Origin: Calliopsis andreniformis
Lineage: Eukaryota; Arthropoda; Insecta; Hymenoptera; Andrenidae
NCBI RefSeq assembly: GCF_051401765.1
Contig: NW_027480495.1
Span: forward strand, 372,001 to 436,000
Direction: 5' to 3'
Length of the DNA stretch: 64,000 nucleotides
Positions within the stretch are counted from its first letter, which is position 1; each line of letters opens with the position of its first letter. Below are positions 11,863 through 22,957 of the stretch, piece after piece. The notes under the pieces are model-generated. The model did no database searches. It was not told the DNA's origin and saw only the letters and a list, made by a program, of their open reading frames with translations. The translations under genes were made by a program, and so were the position numbers.

Positions 11863-12792
11863 TTGAATCATCAATACTCAATCTTCAATCCTCAATCCTC
11901 AATCCTCAATCCTCAATATTCAGCACACAAACCTCAGCCATCAATCCTGAATACTCAACCATCAATCCACAATTCTCAATACTCAATAGAATATTCTGAA
12001 TTCGCATGGTTCAATACTCTATCCACAATATTCAATAATCAAATCTCAATCCTCAATCTTCAATCCTCAATACTCAATTTCAATCCTCAATTCTCAGTCC
12101 TCAATCCTCAGTCCTCAGTCCTCAGTCGTCAACCCTCAATCCCCGCACCTCAGCCCTCATCCTCAATCCTCAGTCCTCAATCCTCAGTCCTCTGTCCTCA
12201 AACCTCAATCCTCAACCCTCAGACATCATCCTCAATCCTCAATCCTCAATCCTCAATCCTCAATCTTCAATCCTCAATACTCAATCTTCAATCCTCAATC
12301 CTCAGTCCTCAAACCTCAATTCTGAATCCTCAATACTCAACCTTCAATCCTCAATCCTCAGTCCTCAGTACTCAACCATCAACCCTCAATTCTCAATACT
12401 CAATAGAATATCCTGAATTCTCAGGATTCAATACTCAAACCTCAACCCTCAACCCTCAGGCCCCATCCTCCATCCTCAATCCTCAAGCCTCAATCCTCAA
12501 TCTTCAATCCTCAATACTCAAACTTCAATCCTCAATACTCAATCCCCAAAACAAAATCTTCAATCCTCAATCCTCAATCCTCAATCCACAATCCTCAATC
12601 CTCAGGCATCAATACTCACTCTTCAATACTCAATCCTCAATCCTCAACCCTCAATCCTCAATCCTCAACCCTCAATCCTCATTCCTCAAACCTCAATCCT
12701 CAACCCTCAGTCCTCATCCTCAATTCTCAATTCTCAATCCTCAATCCTCAATCCTCAATCTTCAATCCTCAATAATCAATTTCCAATCCTAG
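11863..12792 (+). other. 309-codon open frame in the 2,195-bp HOR, probably not a gene
   Basis: This heptapeptide-repeat frame spans a class C and a class B island and ends at the stop block at 12790. The copy at 14058-14987 is also 309 codons, but the version at 44703 is closed after 237 codons and overlaps other frames of the same peptide. It overlaps 11484-11999 in another frame that encodes the same type of peptide. Confidence 0.25.
11988..12015. repeat. Island, class C (AGAATATTCT palindrome)
   Basis: Here the left side is AGAATATTCT, a perfect 10-bp palindrome, followed by GAATTCGCATGG. The ATCCTGA/TCAGGAT stem is lost on both sides. GAATTC positions: 11998, 14193, 34708, 41630, 44838, 46383 and 61461. 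Class C usually lies about 375-490 bp downstream of a class B or H island. Confidence 0.8.
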
Positions 12793-12821
12793 ATCCTCAA
12801 TCCCCAATCTTCAATCCTTAA
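12773..12821 (+). repeat. Recurrent three-frame stop block
   Basis: In this conserved passage TAA (12773), TAG (12790) and TAA (12819) lie 17 and 29 bases apart, so they close all three + strand frames within 49 bp. The same string of variants (AATAATCAATC, CCAATCCTAGATCC, CCCCAATCTTC, CCTTAATCC) recurs many times, for example near 7430, 9769, 10010, 13379, 14968, 18302, 20289, 23142, 25991, 29590, 38208, 44010, 55566 and 62307. It explains where most open frames end. Confidence 0.85.
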
Positions 12822-13579
12822 TCCTCAATCCTCAGTCATAAATCCTCAATCTTCAATACTCAATCGTCAATCCTCAATCCTCAGTCCTCAATCCTCAATC
12901 CTCAATCCTCAATCCTCAATCCTCAATAATCAATCTCCAATCCCAGATCCTCTATACCCAATCTTGAATCCTTAATCCTCAATCTTCAATCCTCAATCCC
13001 CAGTCCTCAATCTTCAATCCTCAATGCTCAATCCTCAATCCTATATCCTCAGTCCTCAATCCTCAATCCTCAATCCTCAAACCTCAATCCTCAACCGTCA
13101 GTCCTCATCCTCCATCCTCAATCCTCAATCCTCAATCCTCAATCTTCAATCCCCAAAACACAATCTTCAATCCTCAATCCTCAATCCTCAATCCACGTTC
13201 CTCAATCCTCAGGCATCAATACTGACTCTTCAATACTCAATCCTCAATCCTCAATCCTCAATCCTCAATCCTCAACCCTCAATCCTCATTCCTCAAACCT
13301 CAATCCTCAACCCTCAGTCCTCATCCTCAATTCTCAATTCTCAATCCTCAATCCTCAATCGTCAATCTTGAATCCTCAATAATCAATCTCCAATCCTAGA
13401 TCCTCAATCCCCAATCTTCAATCCTTGATCCTCAATCCTCAGTCATAAATCCTCAATCTCATTACTCAATCGTCAATCCTCAATCCTCAATCCTCAATCC
13501 TCAATCCTCAATCTTCAATCCTCAATCCTCAATCCTCAATCCTCAATCCTCAATCCTCAATCTTCAATCCTCAATCCTG

Positions 13580-15725
13580 AATCTTCAATCCTCAGTCCCC
13601 AATCCTCAATCTTCAATCCTCAATCCTCAATCCTCGATCCTCAATCTTCAATACTCTGTCCTCAGTCCTCAAACGTGAATGCTCAATCCTCTATCCCCAA
13701 TCCTCAATCCTCAATCCTCTATCATCAATCGTCAACCTTCAATACTCAATACGCAATCCCCAATGCTCAGTACTCAACCATCAATCCTCAATTATCAATA
13801 CTCAATAGAATATCCTGAATTCTCAGGATTCAATACTCAATCTTCAATACTCAATCCTCAATCCTCAATTCTCAATCCTCAATCCTCAACCCTCAATCCT
13901 CATTCCTCAAACCTCAATCCTCAACCCTCAGTCCTCATCCTCAATTCTCAATCCTCAATCCTCAATCTTCAATCTTCAATCCTCAATCCTCAAACCTCAA
14001 TCCTCTACCGTCAGTCCTCGTCCTCAATCCTCAAACCTCAATCCTCAATCCTCAATATTGAATCATCAATACTCAATCTTCAATCCTCAATCCTCAATCC
14101 TCAATCCTCAATATTCAGCACACAAACCTCAGCCATCAATCCTGAATACTCAACCATCAATCCACAATTCTCAATACTCAATAGAATATTCTGAATTCGC
14201 ATGGTTCAATACTCTATCCACAATATTCAATAATCAAATCTCAATCCTCAATCTTCAATCCTCAATACTCAATTTCAATCCTCAATTCTCAGTCCTCAAT
14301 CCTCATTCTTCAGTCCTCAGTCGTCAACCCTCAATCCCCGCACCTCAGCCCTCATCCTCAATCCTCAGTCCTCAATCCTCAGTCCTCTGTCCTCAAACCT
14401 CAATCCTCAACCCTCAGACATCATCCTCAATCCTCAATCCTCAATCCTCAATCCTCAATCTTCAATCCTCAATACTCAATCTTCAATCCTCAATCCTCAG
14501 TCCTCAAACCTCAATTCTGAATCCTCAATACTCAACCTTCAATCCTCAATCCTCAGTCCTCAGTACTCAACCATCAACCCTCAATTCTCAATACTCAATA
14601 GAATATCCTGAATTCTCAGGATTCAATACTCAAACCTCAACCCTCAACCCTCAGGCCCCATCCTCCATCATCAATCCTCAAGCCTCAATCCTCAATCTTC
14701 AATCATCAATACTCAAACTTCAATCCTCAATCCTCAATCCCCAAAACACAATCTTCAATCCTCAATCCTCAATCCTCAATCCACAATCCTCAATCCTCAG
14801 GCATCAATACTCACTCTTCAATACTCAATCCTCAATCCTCAACCCTCAATCCTCAATCCTCAACCCTCAATCCTCATTCCTCAAACCTCAATCCTCAACC
14901 CTCAGTCCTCATCCTCAATTCTCAATTCTCAATCCTCAATCCTCAATCCTCAATCTTCAATCCTCAATAATCAATTTCCAATCCTAGATCCTCAATCCCC
15001 AATCTTCAATCCTTAATCCTCAATCCTCAGTCATAAATCCTCAATCTTCAATACTCAATCGTCAATCCTCAATCCTCAGTCCTCAATCCTCAATCCTCAA
15101 TCCTCAATCTTCAATCCTCAATAATCAATCTCCAATCCCACATCCTCTATACCCAATCTTGAATCCTTAATCCTCAATCTTCAATCCTCAATCCCCAGTC
15201 CTCAATCTTCAATCCTCAATGCTCAATCCTCAATCCTATATCCTCAGTCCTCAATCCTCAATCCTCAATCCTCAAACCTCAATCCTCAACCGTCAGTCCT
15301 CATCCTCCATCCTCAACCCTCAATCCTCAATCCTCAATCTTCAATCCCCAAAACACAATCTTCAATCCTCAATCCTCAATCCTCAATCCTCAATCCACGT
15401 TCCTCAATCCTCAGGCATCAATACTGACTCTTCAATACTCAATCCTCAATCCTCAATCCTCAATCCTCAATCCTCAACCCTCAATCCTCATTCCTCAAAC
15501 CTCAATCCTCAACCCTCAGTCCTCATCCTCAATTCTCAATTCTCAATCCTCAATCCTCAATCGTCAATCTTGAATCCTCAATAATCAATCTCCAATCCTA
15601 GATCCTCAATCCCCAATCTTCAATCCTTGATCCTCAATCCTCAGTCATAAATCCTCAATCTTCATTACTCAATCGTCAATCCTCAATCCTCAATCCTCAA
15701 TCCTCAATCTTCAATCCTCAATCCT
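13580..15725 (+). repeat. 2,195-bp HOR, copy 2
   Basis: This is the second copy of the 2,195-bp unit. One extra heptamer lies between the CCTATATCC variant and the CCACGTTCC variant (15395 against 13193, offset 2,202). Copy 1 carries a one-base loss at about 13460 (CAATCTCATTAC against CAATCTTCATTAC at 15657). The end passes into the block marked by ACTCTCAATCTTC and CCTGGATCC. Confidence 0.85.
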
Positions 15726-17859
15726 CAATCCTCAATCATCAATCCTCAATCCTCAACCCTCAATCCACATTCCTCAAACCTCAATCCTCAACCCTCAGTC
15801 CTCATCCTCAATTCTCAATTCTCAATCCTCAATCCTCAATCCTCAACTCTCAATCTTCAATATTCAATCTTCAATCATCAATCCTCAATCCTCAATCCTC
15901 AATCATCAATCCTCAATCTTCAATACTCAATCCTCAATCCTCAATCCTCAATCCTCAATCCTCAATCCTCAATACCCAATCCTCAATCTTCAATCCTCAA
16001 TCCTCAATCCTCAATCCTCAATACTCAATCTTCAATCCTCAATCCTCAATCCTCAATCCTCAATCCTCAATCCTCAATCACCAATCCTCAATCTTCAATA
16101 CTCAATCCTCAATCCTCAATCCTCAATCCTCAATACTCAACCATCAATCCTCAATTCTCAATCCTCAATCCTCAATATTCAATCCTCAATACTCAATCTT
16201 CAATCCTCAATCCTGGATCCTCAATCCTCAATCCTCAATCCTCAGTCATAAATCCTCAATCTTTAATACTTAATCGTCAATCCTCAGTCCTCAGTCCTCA
16301 ATCATCAATCCTCGTTCCTCAAACCTCAATCCTCAACCCTCAGTCCATATCTTCAATTCTCAATTCTCAATCCTCAATACTCAATCCTCAATCTTCAATC
16401 CCCAATCATCCATCTCCGATCCTAGATCCTCAATCCCCAATCCACAATCCTTAATCCTCAATCTTCAATCCTCAATCGCCAGTCCTCAATCTTCAATCCT
16501 CTATGCTCAATCCTCAATCCTCAGCCTCAGTCCTCAATCCTCAATCCTCAATCCTCAAACCTCAATCCTCAACCGTCAGTCCTCGTCAGCAATCCTCAAC
16601 CCTCAATCCTCGATCCTCAATATTCAATCATCAATAATCAATCTTCAATCCTCAATCCTCAATCCCCAATCTTCAATCCTTAATCCTCAATCCTCAGTCA
16701 TAAATCCTCAATCTTCAATACTCAATCGTCAATCCTCAATCCTCAGTCCTCAATCCTCAATCCTCAATCCTCAATCCTCAATCCTCAATAATCAATCTCC
16801 AATCCCAGATCCTCTATACCCAATCTTGAATCCTTAATCCTCAATCTTCAATCCTCAATCCCCAGTCCTCAATCTTCAATCCTCAATCCCCAGTCCTCAA
16901 TCTTCAATCCTCAATGCTCAATCCTCAATCCTATATCCTCAGTCCTCAATCCTCAATCCTCAATCCTCAAACCTCAATCCTCAACCGTCAGTCCTCATCC
17001 TCCATCCTCAATCCTCAATCCTCAATCCTCAATCTTCAATCCCCAAAACACAATCTTCAATCCTCAATCCTCAATCCTCAATCCACGTTCCTCAATCCTC
17101 AGGCATCAATACTGACTCTTCAATACTCAATCCTCAATCCTCAATCCTCAATCCTCAATCCTCAACCCTCAATCCTCATTCCTCAAACCTCAATCCTCAA
17201 CCCTCAGTCCTCATCCTCAATTCTCAATTCTCAATCCTCAATACTCAATCGTCAATCTTGAATCCTCAATAATCAATCTCCAATCCTAGATCCTCAATCC
17301 CCAATCTTCAATCCTTGATCCTCAATCCTCAGTCATAAATCCTCAATCTCATTACTCAATCGTCAATCCTCAATCCTCAATCCTCAATCCTCAATCTTCA
17401 ATCCTCAATCCTCAATCCTCAATCCTCAATCCTCAATCTTCAATCCTCAATCCTGAATCTTCAATCCTCAGTCCCCAATCCTCAATCTTCAATCCTCAAT
17501 CCTCAATCCTCGATCCTCAATCTTCAATACTCTGTCCTCAGTCCTCAAACGTGAATGCTCAATCCTCTATCCCCAATCCTCAATCCTCAATCCTCTATCA
17601 TCAATCGTCAATCTTCAATACTCAATACGCAATCCCCAATGCTCAGTACTCAACCATCAATCCTCAATTATCAATACTCAATAGAATATCCTGAATTCTC
17701 AGGATTCAATACTCAATCTTCAATACTCAATCCTCAATCCTCAATTCTCAATCCTCAATCCTCAACCCTCAATCCTCATTCCTCAAACCTCAATCCTCAA
17801 CCCTCAGTCCTCATCCTCAATTCTCAATCCTCAATCCTCAATCTTCAATCTTCAATCCT
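14526..17859 (+). repeat. 3,334-bp HOR, copy 1
   Basis: From CAATACTCAACCTTC at 14526 the sequence repeats 3,334-3,341 bp downstream (CAATACTC at 17860; CCATAT at 16345 and 19686). This unit overlaps the end of the 2,195-bp HOR and adds a second block of about 1 kb (15.73-16.66 kb) with CCTGGATCC, CAGTCCATATC, CCTCTATGCTC and GTCAGCAATCC signatures. At about 16658 it switches back to a stretch matching 12.8-14.0 kb, which carries the island at 17693. Confidence 0.78.
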
Positions 17860-20005
17860 CAATACTCAACCTTCAATCCTCAATCCTCAGTCCTCAGTAC
17901 TCAACCATCAACCCTCAATTCTCAATACTCAATAGAATATCCTGAATTCTCAGGATTCAATACTCAAACCTCAACCCTCAACCCTCAGGCCCCATCCTCC
18001 ATCATCAATCCTCAAGCCTCAATCCTCAATCTTCAATCATCAATACTCAAACTTCAATCCTCAATCCTCAATCCCCAAAACACAATCTTCAATCCTCAAT
18101 CCTCAATCCTCAATCCACAATCCTCAATCCTCAGGCATCAATACTCACTCTTCAATACTCAATCCTCAATCCTCAACCCTCAATCCTCAATCCTCAACCC
18201 TCAATCCTCATTCCTCAAACCTCAATCCTCAACCCTCAGTCCTCATCCTCAATTCTCAATTCTCAATCCTCAATCCTCAATCCTCAATCTTCAATCCTCA
18301 ATAATCAATTTCCAATCCTAGATCCTCAATCCCCAATCTTCAATCCTTAATCCTCAATCCTCAGTCATAAATCCTCAATCTTCAATACTCAATCGTCAAT
18401 CCTCAATCCTCAGTCCTCAATCCTCAATCCTCAATCCTCAATCTTCAATCCTCAATAATCAATCTCCAATCCCAGATCCTCTATACCCAATCTTGAATCC
18501 TTAATCCTCAATCTTCAATCCTCAATCCCCAGTCCTCAATCTTCAATCCTCAATGCTCAATCCTCAATCCTATATCCTCAGTCCTCAATCCTCAATCCTC
18601 AATCCTCAAACCTCAATCCTCAACCGTCAGTCCTCATCCTCCATCCTCAACCCTCAATCCTCAATCCTCAATCTTCAATCCCCAAAACACAATCTTCAAT
18701 CCTCAATCCTCAATCCTCAATCCTCAATCCACGTTCCTCAATCCTCAGGCATCAATACTGACTCTTCAATACTCAATCCTCAATCCTCAATCCTCAATCC
18801 TCAATCCTCAATCCTCAACCCTCAATCCTCATTCCTCAAACCTCAATCCTCAACCCTCAGTCCTCATCCTCAATTCTCAATTCTCAATCCTCAATCCTCA
18901 ATCGTCAATCTTGAATCCTCAATAATCAATCTCCAATCCTAGATCCTCAATCCCCAATCTTCAATCCTTGATCCTCAATCCTCAGTCATAAATCCTCAAT
19001 CTTCATTACTCAATCGTCAATCCTCAATCCTCAATCCTCAATCCTCAATCTTCAATCCTCAATCCTCAATCCTCAATCATCAATCCTCAATCCTCAACCC
19101 TCAATCCACATTCCTCAAACCTCAATCCTCAACCCTCAGTCCTCATCCTCAATTCTCAATTCTCAATCCTCAATCCTCAATCCTCAACTCTCAATCTTCA
19201 ATATTCAATCTTCAATCATCAATCCTCAATCCTCAATCCTCAATCATCAATCCTCAATCTTCAATACTCAATCCTCAATCCTCAATCCTCAATCCTCAAT
19301 CCTCAATACTCAATCCTCAATCTTCAATCCTCAATCCTCAATCCTCAATCCTCAATACTCAATCTTCAATCCTCAATCCTCAATCCTCAATCCTCAATCC
19401 TCAATCCTCAATCCTCAATCACCAATCCTCAATCTTCAATACTCAATCCTCAATCCTCAATCCTCAATCCTCAATACTCAACCATCAATCCTCAATTCTC
19501 AATCCTCAATCCTCAATATTCAATCCTCAATACTCAATCTTCAATCCTCAATCCTGGATCCTCAATCCTCAATCCTCAATCCTCAGTCATAAATCCTCAA
19601 TCTTTAATACTTAATCGTCAATCCTCAGTCCTCAATCCTCAATCATCAATCCTCGTTCCTCAAACCTCAATCCTCAACCCTCAGTCCATATCTTCAATTC
19701 TCAATTCTCAATCCTCAATTCTCAATCCTCAATACTCAATCCTCAATCTTCAATCCCCAATCATCCATCTCCGATCCTAGATCCTCAATCCCCAATCCAC
19801 AATCCTTAATCCTCAATCTTCAATCCTCAATCGCCAGTCCTCAATCTTCAATCCTCTATGCTCAATCCTCAATCCTCAGCCTCAGTCCTCAATCCTCAAT
19901 CCTCAATCCTCAAACCTCAATCCTCAACCGTCAGTCCTCGTCAGCAATCCTCAACCCTCAATCCTCGATCCTCAATATTCAATCATCAATAATCAATCTT
20001 CAATC
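17860..20005 (+). repeat. 3,334-bp HOR, copy 2 (partial)
   Basis: This second copy carries the island at 17944, CCTATATCC near 18569, CCACGTTCC near 18729 and the CCTGGATCC/CCATAT block. It continues past the point where copy 1 was interrupted (about 20006 against 16658) and runs into the 2,852-bp family. The same block of about 1 kb (19.04-20.0 kb) also recurs at 42.5-43.5, 47.2-48.2 and 62.4-63.4 kb. Confidence 0.78.
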
Positions 20006-20994
20006 CTCAATCATCAGTCCTCAATCCTCAATCCTCAATCCTCAATATTCAACTCTCAACCCTCAACCATCAATCCTCAATACTCAACCATCAATCCTCA
20101 ATTCTCAGTTCTCAGTCATAAATCCTCAATCTTCAATACTCAATCGTCAATCCTCAGTCCTCAATCCACAATCCTCAATCCACAATCCTCAATATTCAGT
20201 CCTCAATACTCAATCTTCAATCCTCAATCCTCAATCCTCAATCCTCAATCCTCAATCCTCAGTCATAAATCCTCAATCTTCAATCCTCAATAATCAATCT
20301 CCAATCCTAGATCCTCAATCCCCAATCTTCAATCCTTAATCCTCAAACCTCAGTCATATATCCTCAATCTTCAATACTCAATCGTCAATCCTCAGTCCTC
20401 AATCCTCAATCCTCCATCCTCAATCCTCAATATTCAATCCTCAATACTCAATCTTCAATCATCAATCCTCAAACCTCAATCCTCAATCCTCAGTTCTCAG
20501 TCATAAATCCTCTATCTTCAATACTTAATCGTCAATCCTCAGTCCTCAATCCTCAATCCTCAATCCTCGTTCCTCAAACCTCAATCCTCAACCCTCAGTC
20601 CTCATCCGCAATTCTCAATCCTCAATCCTCAATCCTCAATCCTCAATCTTCAATCCCCAATAATCAATCTCCAATCCTCAATCCTTAATACTCAATCTCA
20701 ATTCTCAATCGCCAGTCCTCAATCTTCAATCATCTATGCCCAATCCTCACTCCTCAGCCTCAGTCCTCAATCCTCAATCCTCAATCCTCAAATCTCAATC
20801 CTCAACCGTCAGTACTCGTCCTCAATCCTCAAACCTAAATCCTCAATCCTCAATATTCAATCATCAATACTCAATCTTTAATCCTCAATCCTCAATCCTC
20901 AATCCTCAATCCTCAATCCTCAATATTCAACACACAACCCTCAACCAACAATCCTCAATACTCAACCATCAATCCTCAATTCTCAATACTCAAT

Positions 20995-21022
20995 AGAATA
21001 TCCTGAATTCGCATGGTTCAAT
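20995..21022. repeat. Island, class D (GAATATCC, GAATTCGCATGG)
   Basis: The left side resembles class B (GAATATCCTGAATTC) and the right side class C (GCATGGTTCAATAC), so the hairpin stem is not formed. GAATTC positions: 21005, 23864, 26709, 30666, 38684 and 56270. The island is followed by the conserved CCACAATATTCAATAATC. Confidence 0.78.
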
Positions 21023-21530
21023 ACTCAATCCACAATATTCAATAATCAAATCTCAATCTTCAATCATGAATACTCAATCTTCAATCCTCAATACTCAATC
21101 CTCAATCGTCAATCCTCAATCCCCAATCCTCAATCTTTAATGCTCAATCCTCAAACCTCAATCCTCAATCCTCAATCCTCAATCTTCAATCCTCAATCCT
21201 CAATCATCAATTCTCAATCCTCAGTCCTCAATCCTCAGGCCTCAAACATCAATATTCAACCCTCAGTCCTCGACCTCAATCCACAAACCTCAATCCTCAA
21301 TCCTCAGACTTCAATAATCAATATTCAATCTTTAATCCCCAATCCTCAATCCTCAATCCTCAATCCTCAATCCTCAATCTTCAACCCTCAATCCTCAATC
21401 CTCAATCCTCAATCCTCAATCTTCAATCCTCAATAATCAATCTCCAATCCCAGATTATCAATCCTCAATCCTCAGTCCTCAATCCTCAATCCTCAATCCT
21501 CAATACTCAACCATCAATCCTCAATTCTCA

Positions 21531-22661
21531 ATGCTCAATACAATATCCCGAATTCTCAGGATTCTATACCCAAACCTCAATCCTCAACCCTCAGCCCTCA
21601 TTCTCAATCCTCAATCTTCAATCCTCAATCCTCAATATTCAATCCTCAGTACTCAACCTTCAATCCTCAATCCTCAATCCTCAATCCTCAATCCTCAATC
21701 CTCAGTCACAAATCCTCAATCTTCAATACACAATCGTCAATGCTCAGTCCTCAATCCTCAATCCTCAATCGACAATCCTCAATATTCAATCCTCAATCCT
21801 CAATCCTCAATACTCAATCCTCAATCTTCAATCCTCAATCCTCAATCCTCAATCCTCAATACTCAATCTTCAATCCTCAATCCTCAATCCTCAATCCTCA
21901 ATCCTCAACCCTCAATCCTCAACCCTCAGTCCATATCTTCAATTCTCAATTCTCAATTCTCAATCCTCAATACTCAATCCTCAATCTTCAATCCCCAATC
22001 ATCCATCTCCGATCCTAGATCCTCAATCCCCAATCCACAATCCTTAATCCTCAATCTTCAATCCTCAATCGCCAGTCCTCAATCTTCAATCCTCTATGCT
22101 CAATCCTCAATCCTCAGCCTCAGTCCTCAATCCTCAATCCTCAATCCTCAAACCTCAATCCTCAATCCTCAATCCTCAATCACCAATCCTCAATCTTCAA
22201 TCCTCAATCCTCAATCCTCAATCCTCAATACTCAATCTTCAATCCTCAATCCTCAATCCTCAATCCTCAATCCTCAATCCTCAATCACCAATCCTCAATC
22301 TTCAATACTCAATCCTCAATCCTCAATCCTCAATCCTCAATACTCAACCATCAATCCTCAATTCTCAATCCTCAATCCTCAATATTCAATCCTCAATACT
22401 CAATCTTCAATCCTCAATCCTGGATCCTCAATCCTCAATCCTCAATCCTCAGTCATAAATCCTCAATCTTTAATACTTAATCGTCAATCCTCAGTCCTCA
22501 ATCCTCAATCATCAATCCTCGTTCCTCAAACCTCAATCCTCAACCCTCAGTCCATATCTTCAATTCTCAATTCTCAATCCTCAATACTCAATCCTCAATC
22601 TTCAATCCCCAATCATCCATCTCCGATCCTAGATCCTCAATCCCCAATCCACAATCCTTAA
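21531..22661 (+). other. 376-codon open frame, probably not a gene
   Basis: This is a low-complexity SSILNPQ-type frame in the first 2,852-bp HOR. The near-identical second copy is split into two shorter frames (24390-24899 and 24599-25513) by the gain or loss of one heptamer, since seven bases shift the frame. A true coding sequence would not be expected to break between near-identical copies. No domain or start signal was found. Confidence 0.25.
21538..21567. repeat. Hairpin island, class A' (CCCGA)
   Basis: This is class A with T changed to C in the left inner arm (ATCCCGA against TCAGGAT), giving one C-A mismatch. GAATTC positions: 21550, 24409, 51687 and 56815. All four copies share the change, so they descend from one event later spread by the 2,852-bp and larger HORs. 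Confidence 0.8.
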
Positions 22662-22957
22662 TCCTCAATCTTCAATCCTCAATCGCCAGTCCTCAATCTT
22701 CAATCCTCTATGCTCAATCCTCAATCCTCAGCCTCAGTCCTCAATCCTCAATCCTCAATCCTCAAACCTCAATCCTCAACCGTCAGTCCTCGTCAGCAAT
22801 CCTCAACCCTCAATCCTCGATCCTCAATATTCAATCATCAATAATCAATCTTCAATCCTCAATCATCAGTCCTCAATCCTCAATCCTCAATCCTCAATAT
22901 TCAACTCTCAACCCTCAACCATCAATCCTCAATACTCAACCATCAATCCTCAATTCT

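Larger units (their letters stand above)
11385..13579 (+). repeat. 2,195-bp HOR, copy 1
   Basis: Three islands with GAATTC at 11622, 11998 and 12415 recur exactly 2,195 bp later at 13817, 14193 and 14610. Other markers are TGAATGCTC (about 11482), the A-rich CCCCAAAACA (about 12545 and 13151) and the CCTATATCC variant (about 13040). The three islands in each copy belong to two classes (two of class B flanking one of class C), so this unit already contains an older internal duplication. Confidence 0.87.
20106..22957 (+). repeat. 2,852-bp HOR, copy 1
   Basis: The landmark CAGTTCTCAG occurs at 20106, 22958 and 25810, exactly 2,852 bp apart each time. The unit contains islands with GAATTC at 21005 and 21550, one seven-base longer passage near 21950, and an internal partial duplication of about 614 bp (two CCATATC passages, for example at 24790 and 25404 in copy 2). 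Base differences between copies are few; one is CAGTACTCG at about 20812 against CAGTCCTCG in copy 2. No gene is visible. Confidence 0.88.

Noticed and set aside
12545..12562. A-rich CCCCAAAACA motif as a functional signal
   Set aside because: It occurs only as part of duplicated blocks (for example near 13151, 14741, 15351, 17041, 42183 and 46929) and has no associated structure.
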